NCBI GenBank assembly: GCA_922989275.2
Contig: OV277856.1
Coordinates: 83,533,038-83,597,037, forward strand
Origin: Gari tellinella
Lineage: Eukaryota; Mollusca; Bivalvia; Cardiida; Psammobiidae
Direction of reading: 5' to 3'
Length of the DNA: 64,000 nucleotides
The notes below the pieces were generated by a model. It made no database searches, was not told the origin of the DNA, and was given only the letters and a program-made list of their open reading frames with translations. The translations under genes and the position numbers were made by a program. Shown here piece after piece: positions 1 to 10,784 of the stretch. Within the stretch, counting starts at the first letter, position 1, and every line of letters starts with the position of its first letter.

Positions 1-723
1 TCCGTGTCCTCTGTTCACAATTTGTTTCAAATAACTTCTTCTCTGAAACCAATTGCCCAATTTTAACCAAACTTGGTCAGATACATACTATTACAGTTGT
101 GAGCTTCAAAAATTGTTAAAAAAAGTGGGTGGGGCAATCGGTTTTGTTGCCATGGCAACCATGCACAATATTAAAAAAAATCTTCTTCTCAAAAATGACT
201 GGTCCGATTTCAATTTGGTTTTCACCAAAATGTTTCTCAATTAATATATTTCATTAAATATTTCAAATTGTTCAAAGAATTTTGATCCGTCAAAAAACAT
301 GGCCGCCAGAGGGCGTGGTCATTTTCCGTATTTACGTAATATTGACAACTAAAGTCAAAACTTTAAATATCTTCTTGTCAATAACTAGAAGTCCTAGGAC
401 AACCAAATTTCACATGTAGCATCATGTTGTGAACCTTTAGCAAGATTGTTCAAATAATGACCCCCTGGGTCAAAAATGGCCCCGTCCCCGGGCTTATCAG
501 TTTTTCTTTGGAAAACCTTTAAAACTATTCTTCCCTAAAACTGTATGGCCTAGGCCTTTTGTAATTGGCATGTAGCTTTGCCTAGGGACCTCTACTAAGA
601 TTGTTCAAATCATGACCCCAGGGTAAAAAATAGCCTCGCCCCGGTGGGTTTATCAGTTTTACATAGACTTATATAGGAAAACCTTTAAAAAATTTCTTCT
701 CTGGAACCGTAAGGCCCAGACAC
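1..723 (+). repeat. Hairpin-repeat core, cut by the window edge
   Basis: Diverged tandem core units of about 190-200 bp, each with a 'cttctctgaaacc' landmark, a 'ttcaaat(c/a)atgacccc' landmark and a 'gccccg' run. The same core lies in the full copy beginning at 2295, where it follows a TAGCTCACC hairpin and a GTCC-rich stretch. The 5' hairpin lies outside the window, and the core stops abruptly near 723 without the usual GGTGAGC tail, so this copy is truncated at both visible ends. No coding potential. Confidence 0.75.
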
Positions 724-1148
724 ACTAAATAGAAATCAACACGCAAGACAAACATAAAGCAAAGTGAATATAGGAGCCCACCTTGGTACGGTCAGCAACA
801 ATCAATAATTAATTATAAATTAACCATTAACCACCACTGGGGCGTTAAACCTTGGTTTAGGGGCGCCCAACCTCACTCTTATCTCCTATATTCACCTATA
901 AAGACGAACAGTGTACATATAATATAAACCCTATTCCACAACCTCACAATCAAAAAGACCGCCAGCACAGTAAGTAAATACATGTAAAACATCTAACAAA
1001 AATTCTATGACAAGATCATTTAAGTAACATGGGAAAGAATTAAAAATTCAAGCCCGTGTTAAAATTAACCCACTATGGCAACGGTCAAATTGTACTCAAG
1101 CGACTAGTCTGTAGTCACGAGTAACTGTAAGACATGGTAACCCGCTTT
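724..1148. other. Unassigned DNA with a small inverted repeat
   Basis: No gene seen. A 13-bp sequence at 764-776 (GTGAATATAGGAG) recurs inverted at 883-895, enclosing about 106 bp. This may be a very small MITE or a chance hairpin; no target duplication is evident. Confidence 0.35.
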
Positions 1149-1221
1149 TGACGTCAATTTTGGACATTGATTAAGAAGTTACAAACGTTAGTTCGAACAT
1201 CGTACGCGACGTCTATAAAAG
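1149..1221 (+). promoter_or_regulatory. Possible Pol II core promoter (CRE-like site plus TATA box)
   Basis: A perfect CRE palindrome TGACGTCA lies at 1149-1156 and a TATAAAAG box at 1214-1221. A start site would be expected near 1245-1250. No convincing coding exon follows; the next sequence is a repeat core also found near 37640 and 41430. This may be a promoter belonging to a repeat, or chance. Confidence 0.25.
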
Positions 1222-1239
1222 GCTATTGTATTTGACAGT

Positions 1240-1545
1240 GTTAATTAACACAGCAACTACAGTTTTGAATTCATTTTGATTATATTTGACCACAGTATAA
1301 TTATAGAAGTATAAGTTCATGAAAGGTTCATTATTATTGAAATCGGATCATAGTGTTGAGAGTTATCTGCCCTTGGTATACTCAGATATGCTAAAAATTA
1401 CTTTATTTCAGTATTGTTCATGCTCTCAGAGCTCTATTTTTTGTCAGTGTGCGTATAATGTGCCGTTTGCGGTGCTCTCGTTCAAAATTAAGAAATTATT
1501 TCTTACATGGCCGACACCCGATATTTTATCTCGAAATTAAATCTA
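1240..1545 (+). repeat. Core fragment of a third hairpin-repeat subtype
   Basis: The stretch with 'gcaactacagttttgaat' and 'agttatctgcccttg' recurs at 37640-37680 and 41410-41560, where it belongs to a repeat ending in a GGTGAGC tail at 41659. This copy has neither head nor tail. The 73-codon frame over it is judged incidental. Confidence 0.5.
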
Positions 1546-2294
1546 TTATGCGCACCAAGTTTGTAAATTGAAAGATCGATATCACAACATTGTTTGTACT
1601 CACTGCCAATTCTTATAATCAGACGCAACATGATCAAAAACTACATGTCCGATGATATCCGACTATCTATACAGGAGCGACTTAAGTAAATACCCGTACA
1701 TTCAATACTTTTATCCAATGCAAAACCTTGATATAACATACACTAACACATTTATAAGGGTTTACATTGGAGACAGAATTTTGGTGCGTTTTCCAGAGGG
1801 AGTTTGATAGGGAGGGAAATTGACGTACATTTACGACAAAGGATTAACATTTTCGTAATATTTCGAAGGGGGTCATAATATTATGGGGGGTAACTTTATT
1901 TCATGTCATACCTGAAATGAAGTGACCCCCTAGCATAGACAGGGAGTCAAAATATGCATAGATAGGGAGTCAAAATATTTCAAAGGGGGGGTCACTCTAT
2001 TTCGGCAAAAGAGTCACTTTTTCTGAAATATTTCGACCGGGGGGTCACTCTATTTCGGGGGTCACTTTATTTCATTACATGGGCTATATTCAAATTGACT
2101 GCTTATTTTGCAACTTTTGCAGGCTAACCCCTATTGCATACAAACTTTTATAACTTTATCATTTATGTATCAGTTTCCGTTCTGTGTTTACCTGTTTACT
2201 TGAAACATATCTCTCTTGACTTTGGTAGATTAAAAAAATGCATGTATTGTTTCAAATGGTGCTTAAATGTAGAAAATATCAAAGTGTGCAGGAC
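1546..2294. other. Unassigned DNA with GGGGTCACT-type repeats
   Basis: No gene seen. Between about 1860 and 2090 a motif like GGGGGTCACTCTATTTC occurs several times in direct orientation and once or more inverted (AAATGAAGTGACCCCC), giving a small foldback-prone patch. Confidence 0.4.
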
Positions 2295-3236
2295 TTTTTA
2301 GCTCACCTTTGTGCTCAAGGTGAGCTATTGTGATTGGTCGCCGTCCGTCGTACGTCAGTGTTCAGGTGTCCGTGTTGGTGTCGTTTGTTCACAATTTGTT
2401 TCAAATAACTCCTTCTCTGAATCAAATAGCCCAATTTTAACCAAACTTGGTCAGATACAAACTGTAGTGAGCTTCAAAAATTGTTAAAAAAAGTGGGTGG
2501 GGCCATCGATCTTTTTCCATGGTAACCATGCACAATATCTAAAAAAAAATCTTCATCTCAAAAACTACTGGTCCGATTTTAATTGTTTTTCACTAAAATG
2601 TTTCTCAATTGATATACTTTTGAAATTGTTCAAAGAATTTTGATCCATCAAAAAGCATGGCAACCAGAGGGCATGGTCAGTTTCCGTATTTACATAATAT
2701 AGACACCAAGTCAAAACTTTAAAAACCTTCTTGTCAATAACCATTAGTCCTAAGACAACCAAATTTCATTGGAGGCATCATATTGTGAACCTTTACCATG
2801 ATTGTTCAAATTATGCCCCCGGGTAAAAAATGGCCACGCCCCAGGGCGTATCAGTTTTTCATAAGAAAACCTAAAAAACTCTTCTTCTCTAAAAACTGTA
2901 TGGCCTAGACCTTTTATATTTGGCATGTAGCTTTGCCTTATGGTCTTCTACCAAGATTGTTCAAATCATGAGACCTGGGTCAAAAATGGCTCAGCCCAGG
3001 GGCTTATCAGTTTTACATAGACTTACATAGGAAAACCTTTAGAATTCTTTTCCTGAAAAAGTAAGGCACAGATAGTTTAAACTTGGCATCTAGCTTTGCC
3101 TTTTGGTCCTTAATTTACAAAGATTGTTCAAATAATTACCTCATGGTTAAAAATGGCCCTGCCCCGGGGCTTATCAGCTTTACATAGACATATGTAGTAA
3201 AGAAACCTTTAAAATCTTCTTCTCTGAAACGGTAAG

Positions 3237-4091
3237 AAGGGGTGTAAAATTCCTGACTCGCCCGCTTGCCAATGCGAGTAGGTTTTTAAGTCCAGCGAGT
3301 GCTTTCGACCATCAGGGCGAGTGGATCTTTTGGTCTGGTTTAATCCTTACTATTACTTTTCATAATGTAATTACATTGCAACTTAAAACGGCTAAAAAAT
3401 TTCCCAATGTGTCAACATCAAAGACACATTTTCTACAATGTCGTAAATTTCACTATTATCAACTTAGAAGTTGGACGTATTCCGATTCACGGGCACCTAC
3501 TCATTTCTTCTTTATTCGGCCCTCGAAATACGAAAGTTTCGGCCCAAAAAGGTTTATTTGTGTTAAGAGTACCGAGTGATGGTTCAAATATTTATTCGAA
3601 TTATGAAATTCAAGTATGCATAACAGTGTTTATATATAACATGTTTTATTGTACAATCATCCCTCAAACTGCAAACATTTCTTAATATAAAGCTAGGCGA
3701 TTTCGTAATTAATTTGAACGAGTCAAAGTTTTATATGCTGAAAAAACCGGAAGCGCAGTTTGTTTTCCCGCTACATGTCAAAATGTAAACAAACTAACAA
3801 AACTATCTTACAGCCATTCTTCAGAGTAAAATAGTGATGTATTATATAAAGCAGGGGTTACAGGTGAGATGATGACAAGATCCACAATAATTACTTAAGT
3901 TTTGAAAGAGTTAAACAGTATGTTTCTATAAGTTGATATTTTGGGGTTTAGATAAATAAATAGGAAAATTGTGAAAGTTTTAGTACATATTTAAATTATT
4001 CAAGGGCGAGTAAAAGTTGCAGAAGGGCGAGTGGATTTCAATGGTTACTAGTCCTGCAACGCGAGTAGTTTTGAAAATAAATTACACCCCT
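3237..4091. mobile_element. 855-bp non-autonomous TIR transposon
   Basis: Ends AAGGGGTGTAA and TTACACCCCT are inverted copies, and GGTAAG flanks the insert on both sides (3231-3236 and 4092-4097). The host core resumes exactly where it stopped. Short 'gcgagtag' and 'gggcgagt' motifs recur near both ends as subterminal repeats. The AGGGGTGTAA end resembles hAT termini, but hAT elements make 8-bp duplications and only 6 bp match, so the superfamily is uncertain. Frames inside (67 and 92 codons, 3376-3685) match nothing I recognise. Confidence 0.65.
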
Positions 4092-4177
4092 GGTAAGTCC
4101 TAGACCTTTTATATTTAGCATTTAGCATTTAGCTTTGCCTTATTGTCCTCTACAAAAATTGTTCAAATCATGACCCT

Positions 4178-5520
4178 GGTGTAGCAGTCAGTTCTTTACT
4201 TCCTCAAAAGTTTCCCCGGGGAAATAATTATTGGCTAGCCAAAACCTTCCCAGAGAAAGAATTGACTAGCCAATTCTTTCACCCCCTATAATTTCGTAAG
4301 AGGGATATTTTAGCTAGCTAATTTTTTTTTTTTCCTCTTTGGAACCGGCAATTGCCAGCCCGTTTATTTTTCAGTTATAACAAAGCATATAATAAGACAT
4401 GGAATTACAACATAAACATATCACAGTTTTAAAGGAGAGAAAATGTGAGAGTGAAAGGAAAGGATAGGAACAAAGGAGAATTAAGAATAAAAAAAAAGAG
4501 AGAATCTTAACAGAGAGAACTGTTAATGGTATGACTCCTTATTCCGACGGTCTCCCGTATTGCCTAATTCTTTCCCCCATTAGTTGAAACTTTCCCCGGG
4601 GAAATAATTGGCTAGCCAATTCTTTCTCCCCCCTATAATTTCGAACTGTAGGATAATTTTAGCAATTCATTTCTTTCCCTGTGTGTTTCTGATATGTGAA
4701 ACTTCTGGCTTCTTTCCCCCCTCTCTGTCAGTCTGCTGAATTGTTTCCTTTGATTATATATGGAGGTGGGGGGGGGGGGGGGAGATTTGGCTAGCCAATT
4801 CTCTTCCCCCCCCCCCCCCCCCCCTCTCTGACAGTCTGCGGAGTTGTATATATGCTTTGACTATCTTGGAGGGGGAAAGTTTTGGCTACCCAATTCTTTC
4901 CCCCCTCCATGTCAGTCTGTGGAATTGCATACTTTGACTATATATGGATGGGGGGAAGTTTTGGCTAGCCAATTCCCCCTCCCCCCTGTCTGTCTGCAGA
5001 ATTGTATCCTTTGACTTTCTCGGAGGGGGAAAAGTTTTGGCTAGTCAATTATTTCCCCCCTCCCTGTCAGTCTGTGAAATTGTATTCCTTGTCTCTCTTT
5101 GAAGAGGGAGGGGGGAAAGTTTTGGCTAGCCAATTTTTCCCCCCTCTCAGTCAGTCTGCAGAATTGTATCCTTAGACTATATATGGATGGGGGGAAGTTT
5201 TGGCTAGCCAATTTTCCCCCCTGTCTGTCAGTCTGCAGAATTGTATCCTTTGACTATATATGGATGGGGGGAAGTTTTGGCTAGCCAATTTTCCCCCCTG
5301 TCTGTCAGTCTGCAGAATTGTATCCTTTGACTATATTATGGATGGGGGGAAGTTTTGGCTAGCCAATTTTCCCCCCTGTCTGTCAGTCTGCAGAATTGTA
5401 TCCTTTGACTATATATGGATGGGGGGAAGTTTTGGCTAGCCAATTTTCCCCCCTGTCTGTCAGTCTGCAGAATTGTATCCTTTGACTTTCTCGGAAGGGG
5501 GGAAAGTTTTGGCTATTCAC
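4178..5520 (+). mobile_element. Foldback-like element, one end only (copy 1)
   Basis: Begins with GGTGTAGCAGTCAGTTC, then the 'aaaagtttccccgggg' and GGCTAGCC modules in the same order as both ends of the large copy at 7354-14157. After a foreign AT-rich spacer at about 4335-4550, it continues as tandem units of the GGGGGAAAG..TTGGCTAGCCAA..CTTTCCCCC sequence; five near-identical units lie at about 5160-5510. There is no right arm or right terminus, so the copy is truncated. It lies inside the core of a hairpin repeat. Confidence 0.7.
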
Positions 5521-5690
5521 TTCTTTCCCATATTTTTCCTTTTTGCTCAAACAGTAATAATGACAAATTAATTCTGAGTTACTTCTTCATGCAACAGTCC
5601 ACATACATGCAATGACAAACTTCATTTTGCATTGAGTAAAACACAATAATTCCTCAGGTGAGCAATTTAGGGCCGCATGAGGCTCTTGTT

Positions 5691-6143
5691 TTACTGATTA
5701 TAGATCTCTACATAGCAGCAATTCTCCTGATTTGAAGTTGTGTTGACTGCACAGTAAGAGCTGTCATCAATTTCAAATCCTGGCATTTTATATAGATTGG
5801 TGCAAAAACTGACAGATCAGGAAATCCCGGCTAACAGATAATACAAATTCCCACCGCAATATGACATTCAACTAAAACAGAAAACTATCCTAACTCAAGT
5901 TTTTTTTCAAAAATGACTTCTTGTCAATTTCCAAATCTGTTTTAAGGTTTGCATAATGTGTGAAAATATTTCTGTTATATTCTTATTTATTACAAAGATA
6001 TTGCAAATTATAACATTATCCTATCTCACAAGATGTTTTCTGATACTAAAAGACTATCCTATCTCAAGTTGGGATAGTGTTACACTGAAATTTTCCCTTA
6101 CTCTATACATTTTGAAAAATATAACACTATCCTAACTTGAGAA
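5691..6143. other. Unassigned AT-rich DNA with recurring CTATCC motif
   Basis: No gene seen. CTATCCTAACTCAAG near 5885, its near inverse CTCAAGTTGGGATAG near 6063-6077, and CTATCCTAACTTGAG near 6126 form a small set of direct and inverted repeats, possibly a decayed MITE abutting the next repeat. Confidence 0.4.
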
Positions 6144-7559
6144 TAAAGTGGGTGGGGCAAATGGTCTTGTTACCATGGCAATTGTGCATAAAATCTAGAA
6201 AAATCTTCTCCAAAATTACTGGTCCAATTTCAATTTGGTTTTCACCATAATGTTTTTCAATGGATAGACTTTAAAAGTTGTTCAAAGAATTTTGATCCGT
6301 CAAAAAACATGGCTGCCAGAGGGCGTTGTTATTTTCGTTGTTGGGAAATATCGAATTGACAGTTAAAAAGCTTCTAGAAGTCATTTTTTGGCTATATCTT
6401 ATAAGATTTTGTCAGTCTTATGACCTTGATAAAATTTAGGTCATACTTGAATATAGGTTATGTCGGGTCATAAAGTAGGTCAGAAGGTCAAATTAGAAAA
6501 AACAGTTTTTGCCACTCAGGGGGCCACATTTTAGCACATCTTCTTGAAACTTGCTTAGAATGATTATCTTGACAAAAGCTAGGCACTGTGTGAATATGGG
6601 TTACATAAGATTAAAAAGTAGGTCGAAAAAGCTTCTAAACACTCTGAGTAATATTTTTAGCCATAATTTCACACAACCTGCTCAGAATGATCACCTTTAC
6701 AAAATCTAGGCAATCTACTAATTAGGGCTGAAACGTGTCCAGATTTTCTACCCACCTGGTACCCGTTCTGCAACTACTCGCGGGTACCCGGGTATACTTG
6801 TATTACTGATTTAACTCGATAGTAGACTATAGAAGTATGGTAACTTGGTTAGTACCTACTGTTACAAAGCATGCTCCTTTGGTTGATTTTCGGGGGACAA
6901 TAGCAACGTGACATACATACCTGTGAAGTTTGTTGAATAAAGGTTGGGTGTTTACACATGTACACGGTTACGTTTAGTCTTCCCTTCAAACGTTTATAAA
7001 TTCGGAGATCGTTTACATGTCTTTCCATCATGCTATAGAGAATAGAATTTGATCATATGAAATGCACTTACCTGTATACTGTAACTGTATGAATCTGATG
7101 ATCAACAAATTGTGTAAACAAGAGCTAAATCTAATCTATCGAGATGTTTTTAACATGCCTATTCAAGCTTTATCTGCTTGTAATGCTTGAATAAATGTTT
7201 TCTTGAATGGTGTTTGTTGAGCTTTTTTATTTCACACAGTTAAAAAGTATTAACAACTAGATTCTGCTTAAAAAAACTACATATCGGGTAATGGGTAACT
7301 TGTGATTTCGTACCCGGTGTCATATCAAAATTGGACCCCGTAAAAAATGGACTCGGTGTAACAGCCAATTCTTTCCCCCCTGCTAAAAGTTTCCCCGGGG
7401 AAAGAATTGGCTAGCCAAAACTTTCCCCCCCTAGTCAAAAGTTTCCCCGGGGAAAGTATTGGCTAGCCAATTCTTTCCCCCCTAAAAACTCATAATTGAG
7501 AATACTTTTAGCTAGCCAATTCTTTCCCCCCTAGTTGAAACTTTCCCCCCCGCTATATT

Positions 7560-10500
7560 TTCGCAATTCAGAGGGGGGGAAAGTTTTGGCTAGCCAATTC
7601 TTTCCCCCCCTCTCAGTCAATCTGCGGAATTGTATCCTTTTGACGTTATATGGAGGAGGGAAAGTTCTGGCTAGCCAATTCTTTCCCCCCTATCTGTCAG
7701 TCTGTTGAAATGTATACTTTGGCTCTCTTTGAGGGGGAAAGTTTTGGCTAGCCAATTCTTTCCCCCCACCTCTCTTTCAGTCTGTGGAATTGTATACTTT
7801 GACCATCTAGGAGGGGGGAAAATTTTGGCTAGCCAATTCTTTCCCCCCTCTCTTTCAGTATGTGGTTTGGTATCCTTTGACTATATATGTAAGGGGGAAA
7901 GTTTTGGCTAGCCAATTCTTTCCCCCCTGTCTGTCAGTCTGTGGAATTGTATACTTTGACTATCTTGGAGGGGGGAAAGATTTGGCTAGCCAACTCTTTC
8001 CCCCCTATCTGACAGTGTGCAGATTGTATGCTTTGACTATCTCGGAGGGGGGAAAGTTTTGGCTAGCCAATTCTTTCCCCCCTATCTGTCAGTCTGCGGA
8101 ATTGCATCCTTTCATTATCTAGGAGGGGGGAAGTTTTGGCTAGCCAATTCTTTCCCCCCATATCTTACAGTCTGTAGAATTGTATACTTGGACTATCTCG
8201 GAGGGGGGAAAGTTTTGGCTAGCCAATTCTTTCCCCCCTATCTGACAGTCTGTGGAATTGTATACTTTGACTATGTTGGAGGGGGGAAAGTTTTGGCTAG
8301 CCAATTCTTTCCCCCCTATCTGTCAGTCTGCGGAATTGCATCCTTTCATTATCTTGGAGGGGGGAAAGTTTTGGCTAGCCAATTCTTTCCCCCATATCTT
8401 ACAGTCTGTAGCATTGTATACTTGGACTATCTCGGAGGGGGGAAAGTTTTGGCTAGCCAATTCTTTCCCCCCTATCTGACAGTGTGCAGATTGTATGCTT
8501 TGACTATCTCGGAGGGGGGAAAGATTTGGCTAGCCAATTCTTTCCCCCCTATCTGTCAGTCTGCGGAATTGCATCCTTTCATTATCTTGGAGGGGAGAAT
8601 GTTTTGGCTAGCCAATTCTTTCCCCCCCATATCTTACAGTCTGTAGAATTGAAATCTTGGACTATCTCGGAGGGGGGAAAGTTTTGGCTAGCCAATTCTT
8701 TCCCCCCTATCTGACAGTGTGCAGATTGTATGCTTTGACTATCTCGGAGGGGGGAAAGTTTTGGCTAGCCAATTCTTTCCCCCTTATCTGTCAGTCTGCG
8801 GAATTGCATCCTTTCATTATCTTGGAGGGGGGAAAGTTTTGGCTAGCCAATTCTTTCCCCCCATATCTTACAGTCTGTAGAATTGAATACTTGGACTATC
8901 TCGGAGGGGGGAAAGTTTTGGCTAGCCAATTCTTTCCCCCCTATCTGACAGTGTGCAGATTGTATGCTTTGAATATCTCGGAGGGGGGAAAGTTTTGGCT
9001 AGCCAATTCTTTCCCCCCTATCTGTCAGTCTGCGGAATTGCATCCTTTCATTATCTTGGAGGGGGGAAAGTTTTGGCGAGCCAATTCTTTCCCCCCATAT
9101 CTTACAGTCTGTAGAATTGTATACTTGGACTATCTCGGAGGGGGGAAAGTTTTGGCTAGCCAATTCTTTCCCCCCTATCTGACAGTGTGCAGATTGTATG
9201 CTTTGAATATCTCGGAGGGGGGAAAGTTTTGGCTAGCCAATTCTTTCCCCCCTATCTGTCAGTCTGCGGAATTGCATCCTTTCATTATCTTCGAGGGGGG
9301 AAAGTTTTGGCTAGCCAATTCTTTCCCCCCATATCTTACAGTCTGTAGAATTGTATACTTGGACTATCTCGGAGGGTGGAAAGTTTTGGCTAGCCAATTC
9401 TTTCCCCGCTATCTGACAGTGTGCAGATTGTATGCTTTGAATATCTCGGAGGGGGGAAAGTTTTGGCTAGCCAATTCTTTCCCCCCTATCTGTCAGTCTG
9501 CGGAATTGCATCCTTTCATTATCTTGGAGGGGGAATGTTTTGGCTAGCCAATTCTTTCCCCCCATATCTTACAGTCTGTAGAATTGTATACAGTACTGAA
9601 CCTTATTAAATTAAATTGATAATCGCAAGCGAATTGCCATCGAATTGCCATCGAATCGCGCGCTTCAAAAAACAAATCCTACGTTTGAATATTTTAACGC
9701 GAATTTTCCGAAGCGGTTGTGACAAAAATGGAATCTAAAATATTAACGAAGGCATATGTGCGAACATTTGTGAGATACAACATTCAAGAAAACTAACCCG
9801 AAGGTAAAGTTAGTACTTTGAATCCCAAGCGAATTGCCATCGAATTGCAAGCGAATCGCAAAAATTGTTAATTTAATAAGATTCAGTACTGTACTTGGAC
9901 TATCTCGGAGGGGGGAAAGTTTTGGCTAGCCAATTCTTTCCCCCCTATCTGACAGTGTGCAGATTGTATGCTTTGACTATCTCGGAGGGGGGAAAGTTTT
10001 GGCTAGCCAATTCTTTCCCCCCTATCTGACAGTGTGCAGATTGTATGCTTTGACTATCTTTGAGGGGGGAAAGTTTTGGCTAGCCAATTCTTTCCCCCCA
10101 TATCTTACAGTCTGTAGAATTGTATACTTGGACTATCTCGGAGGGGGGAAAGTTTTGGCTAGCCAATTCTTTCCCCCCTATCTGACAGTGTGCAGATTGT
10201 ATGCTTTGAATATTTCGGAGGGGGGAAAGTTTTGGCTAGCCAATTCTTTCCCCCCATATCTTACAGTCTGCGGAATTGTAAACTTGGACTATCTCGGAGG
10301 GGGGAAAGTTTTGGCTAGCCAATTCTTTCCCCCCTATCTGACAGTGTGCAGATTGTATGCTTTGACTATCTCGGAGGGGGGAAAGTTTTGGCTAGCCAAT
10401 TCTTTCCCCCCTATCTGTCAGTCTGCGGAATTGCATCCTTTCATTATCTTGGAGGGGGGAAAGTTTTGGCTAGCCAATTCTTTCCCCCCATATCTTACAG

Positions 10501-10765
10501 TCTGTAGAATTGTATACTTGGACTATCTAGGAGGGGGGAAAGTTTTGGCTAGCCAACTCTTTCCCCCCTGTCTGTCAGTCTGTGGAATTGTATACTTTCA
10601 CTATCTTGGAGGGGGGGGGAGTTTTGGCTAGCCAATTCTTTCCCCCCTATCTGTCAGTCAGCGGAATTGCATCCTTTCATTATCTTGGAGGGGGGGAAGT
10701 TTTGGCTAGCCAATTCTTTCCCCCCATATCTTACAGTCTGTAGAATTGTATACTTGGACTATCTA
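7560..10765 (+). repeat. Left-arm tandem array, ~78-bp unit
   Basis: About 37 units. Each holds a quasi-palindrome GGGGGGAAAG-TTTTGGCTAGCCAATT-CTTTCCCCCC and a 40-42 bp variable spacer. Successive unit starts at 8044, 8122, 8200, 8278 and 8356 give a period of 78 bp, with some 77-bp units. Spacers fall into at least three types: 'tatcttacagtctgtag', 'tatctgacagtgtgcag' and 'tatctgtcagtctgcgg'. From about 8390 to 9590 they occur in fixed order, forming a ~233-bp higher-order unit. A MITE interrupts the array at 9591-9891. Long frames across it (209-296 codons) follow from a period divisible by three and are not called as genes. Confidence 0.9.
9591..9891. mobile_element. 301-bp Tc1/mariner-type MITE inside the array
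   Basis: Terminal inverted repeats of 24 bp begin CAGTACTGAACCTTATTAAA at the left and CAGTACTGAATCTTATTAAA at the right (inverted), with one mismatch. TA flanks both ends (9589-9590 and 9892-9893). Neighbouring array units read 'ttgtatacttgg' at the same place, giving the empty site. Inside, 'aagcgaattgccatcgaatt' occurs near both ends. No coding capacity. Confidence 0.85.
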
Positions 10766-10784
10766 TATTAAGTCAAAGGGATAC

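Larger units (their letters stand above)
2295..5690 (+). mobile_element. Hairpin repeat (Helentron/pearl-like) with two nested insertions
   Basis: Head: TTTTTAGCTCACC followed by its inverse GGTGAGCTA, then a GTCC-rich stretch. Body: diverged ~190-bp core units. Tail: CAGGTGAGC, a GGGCC..GGCTC hairpin and CTTGTT ending at 5690. Non-autonomous bivalve 'pearl' and Helentron-associated elements share this plan of 5' inverted repeat, microsatellite, tandem core and 3' hairpin, so I infer that class. The body is interrupted by a TIR element (3237-4091) and by one end of a foldback-like element (4178 to about 5520). No protein is encoded. Confidence 0.7.

Noticed and set aside
3376..3685. Overlapping 67- and 92-codon frames in the 855-bp TIR element
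   Set aside because: No motif, overlapping phases, AT-rich; not supported as a transposase.
8017..9547. Coding regions of 209 and 296 codons in the array
   Set aside because: Frames follow from a stop-free unit whose length is a multiple of three; frames exist on both arms and in more than one phase, with no start context or domain.
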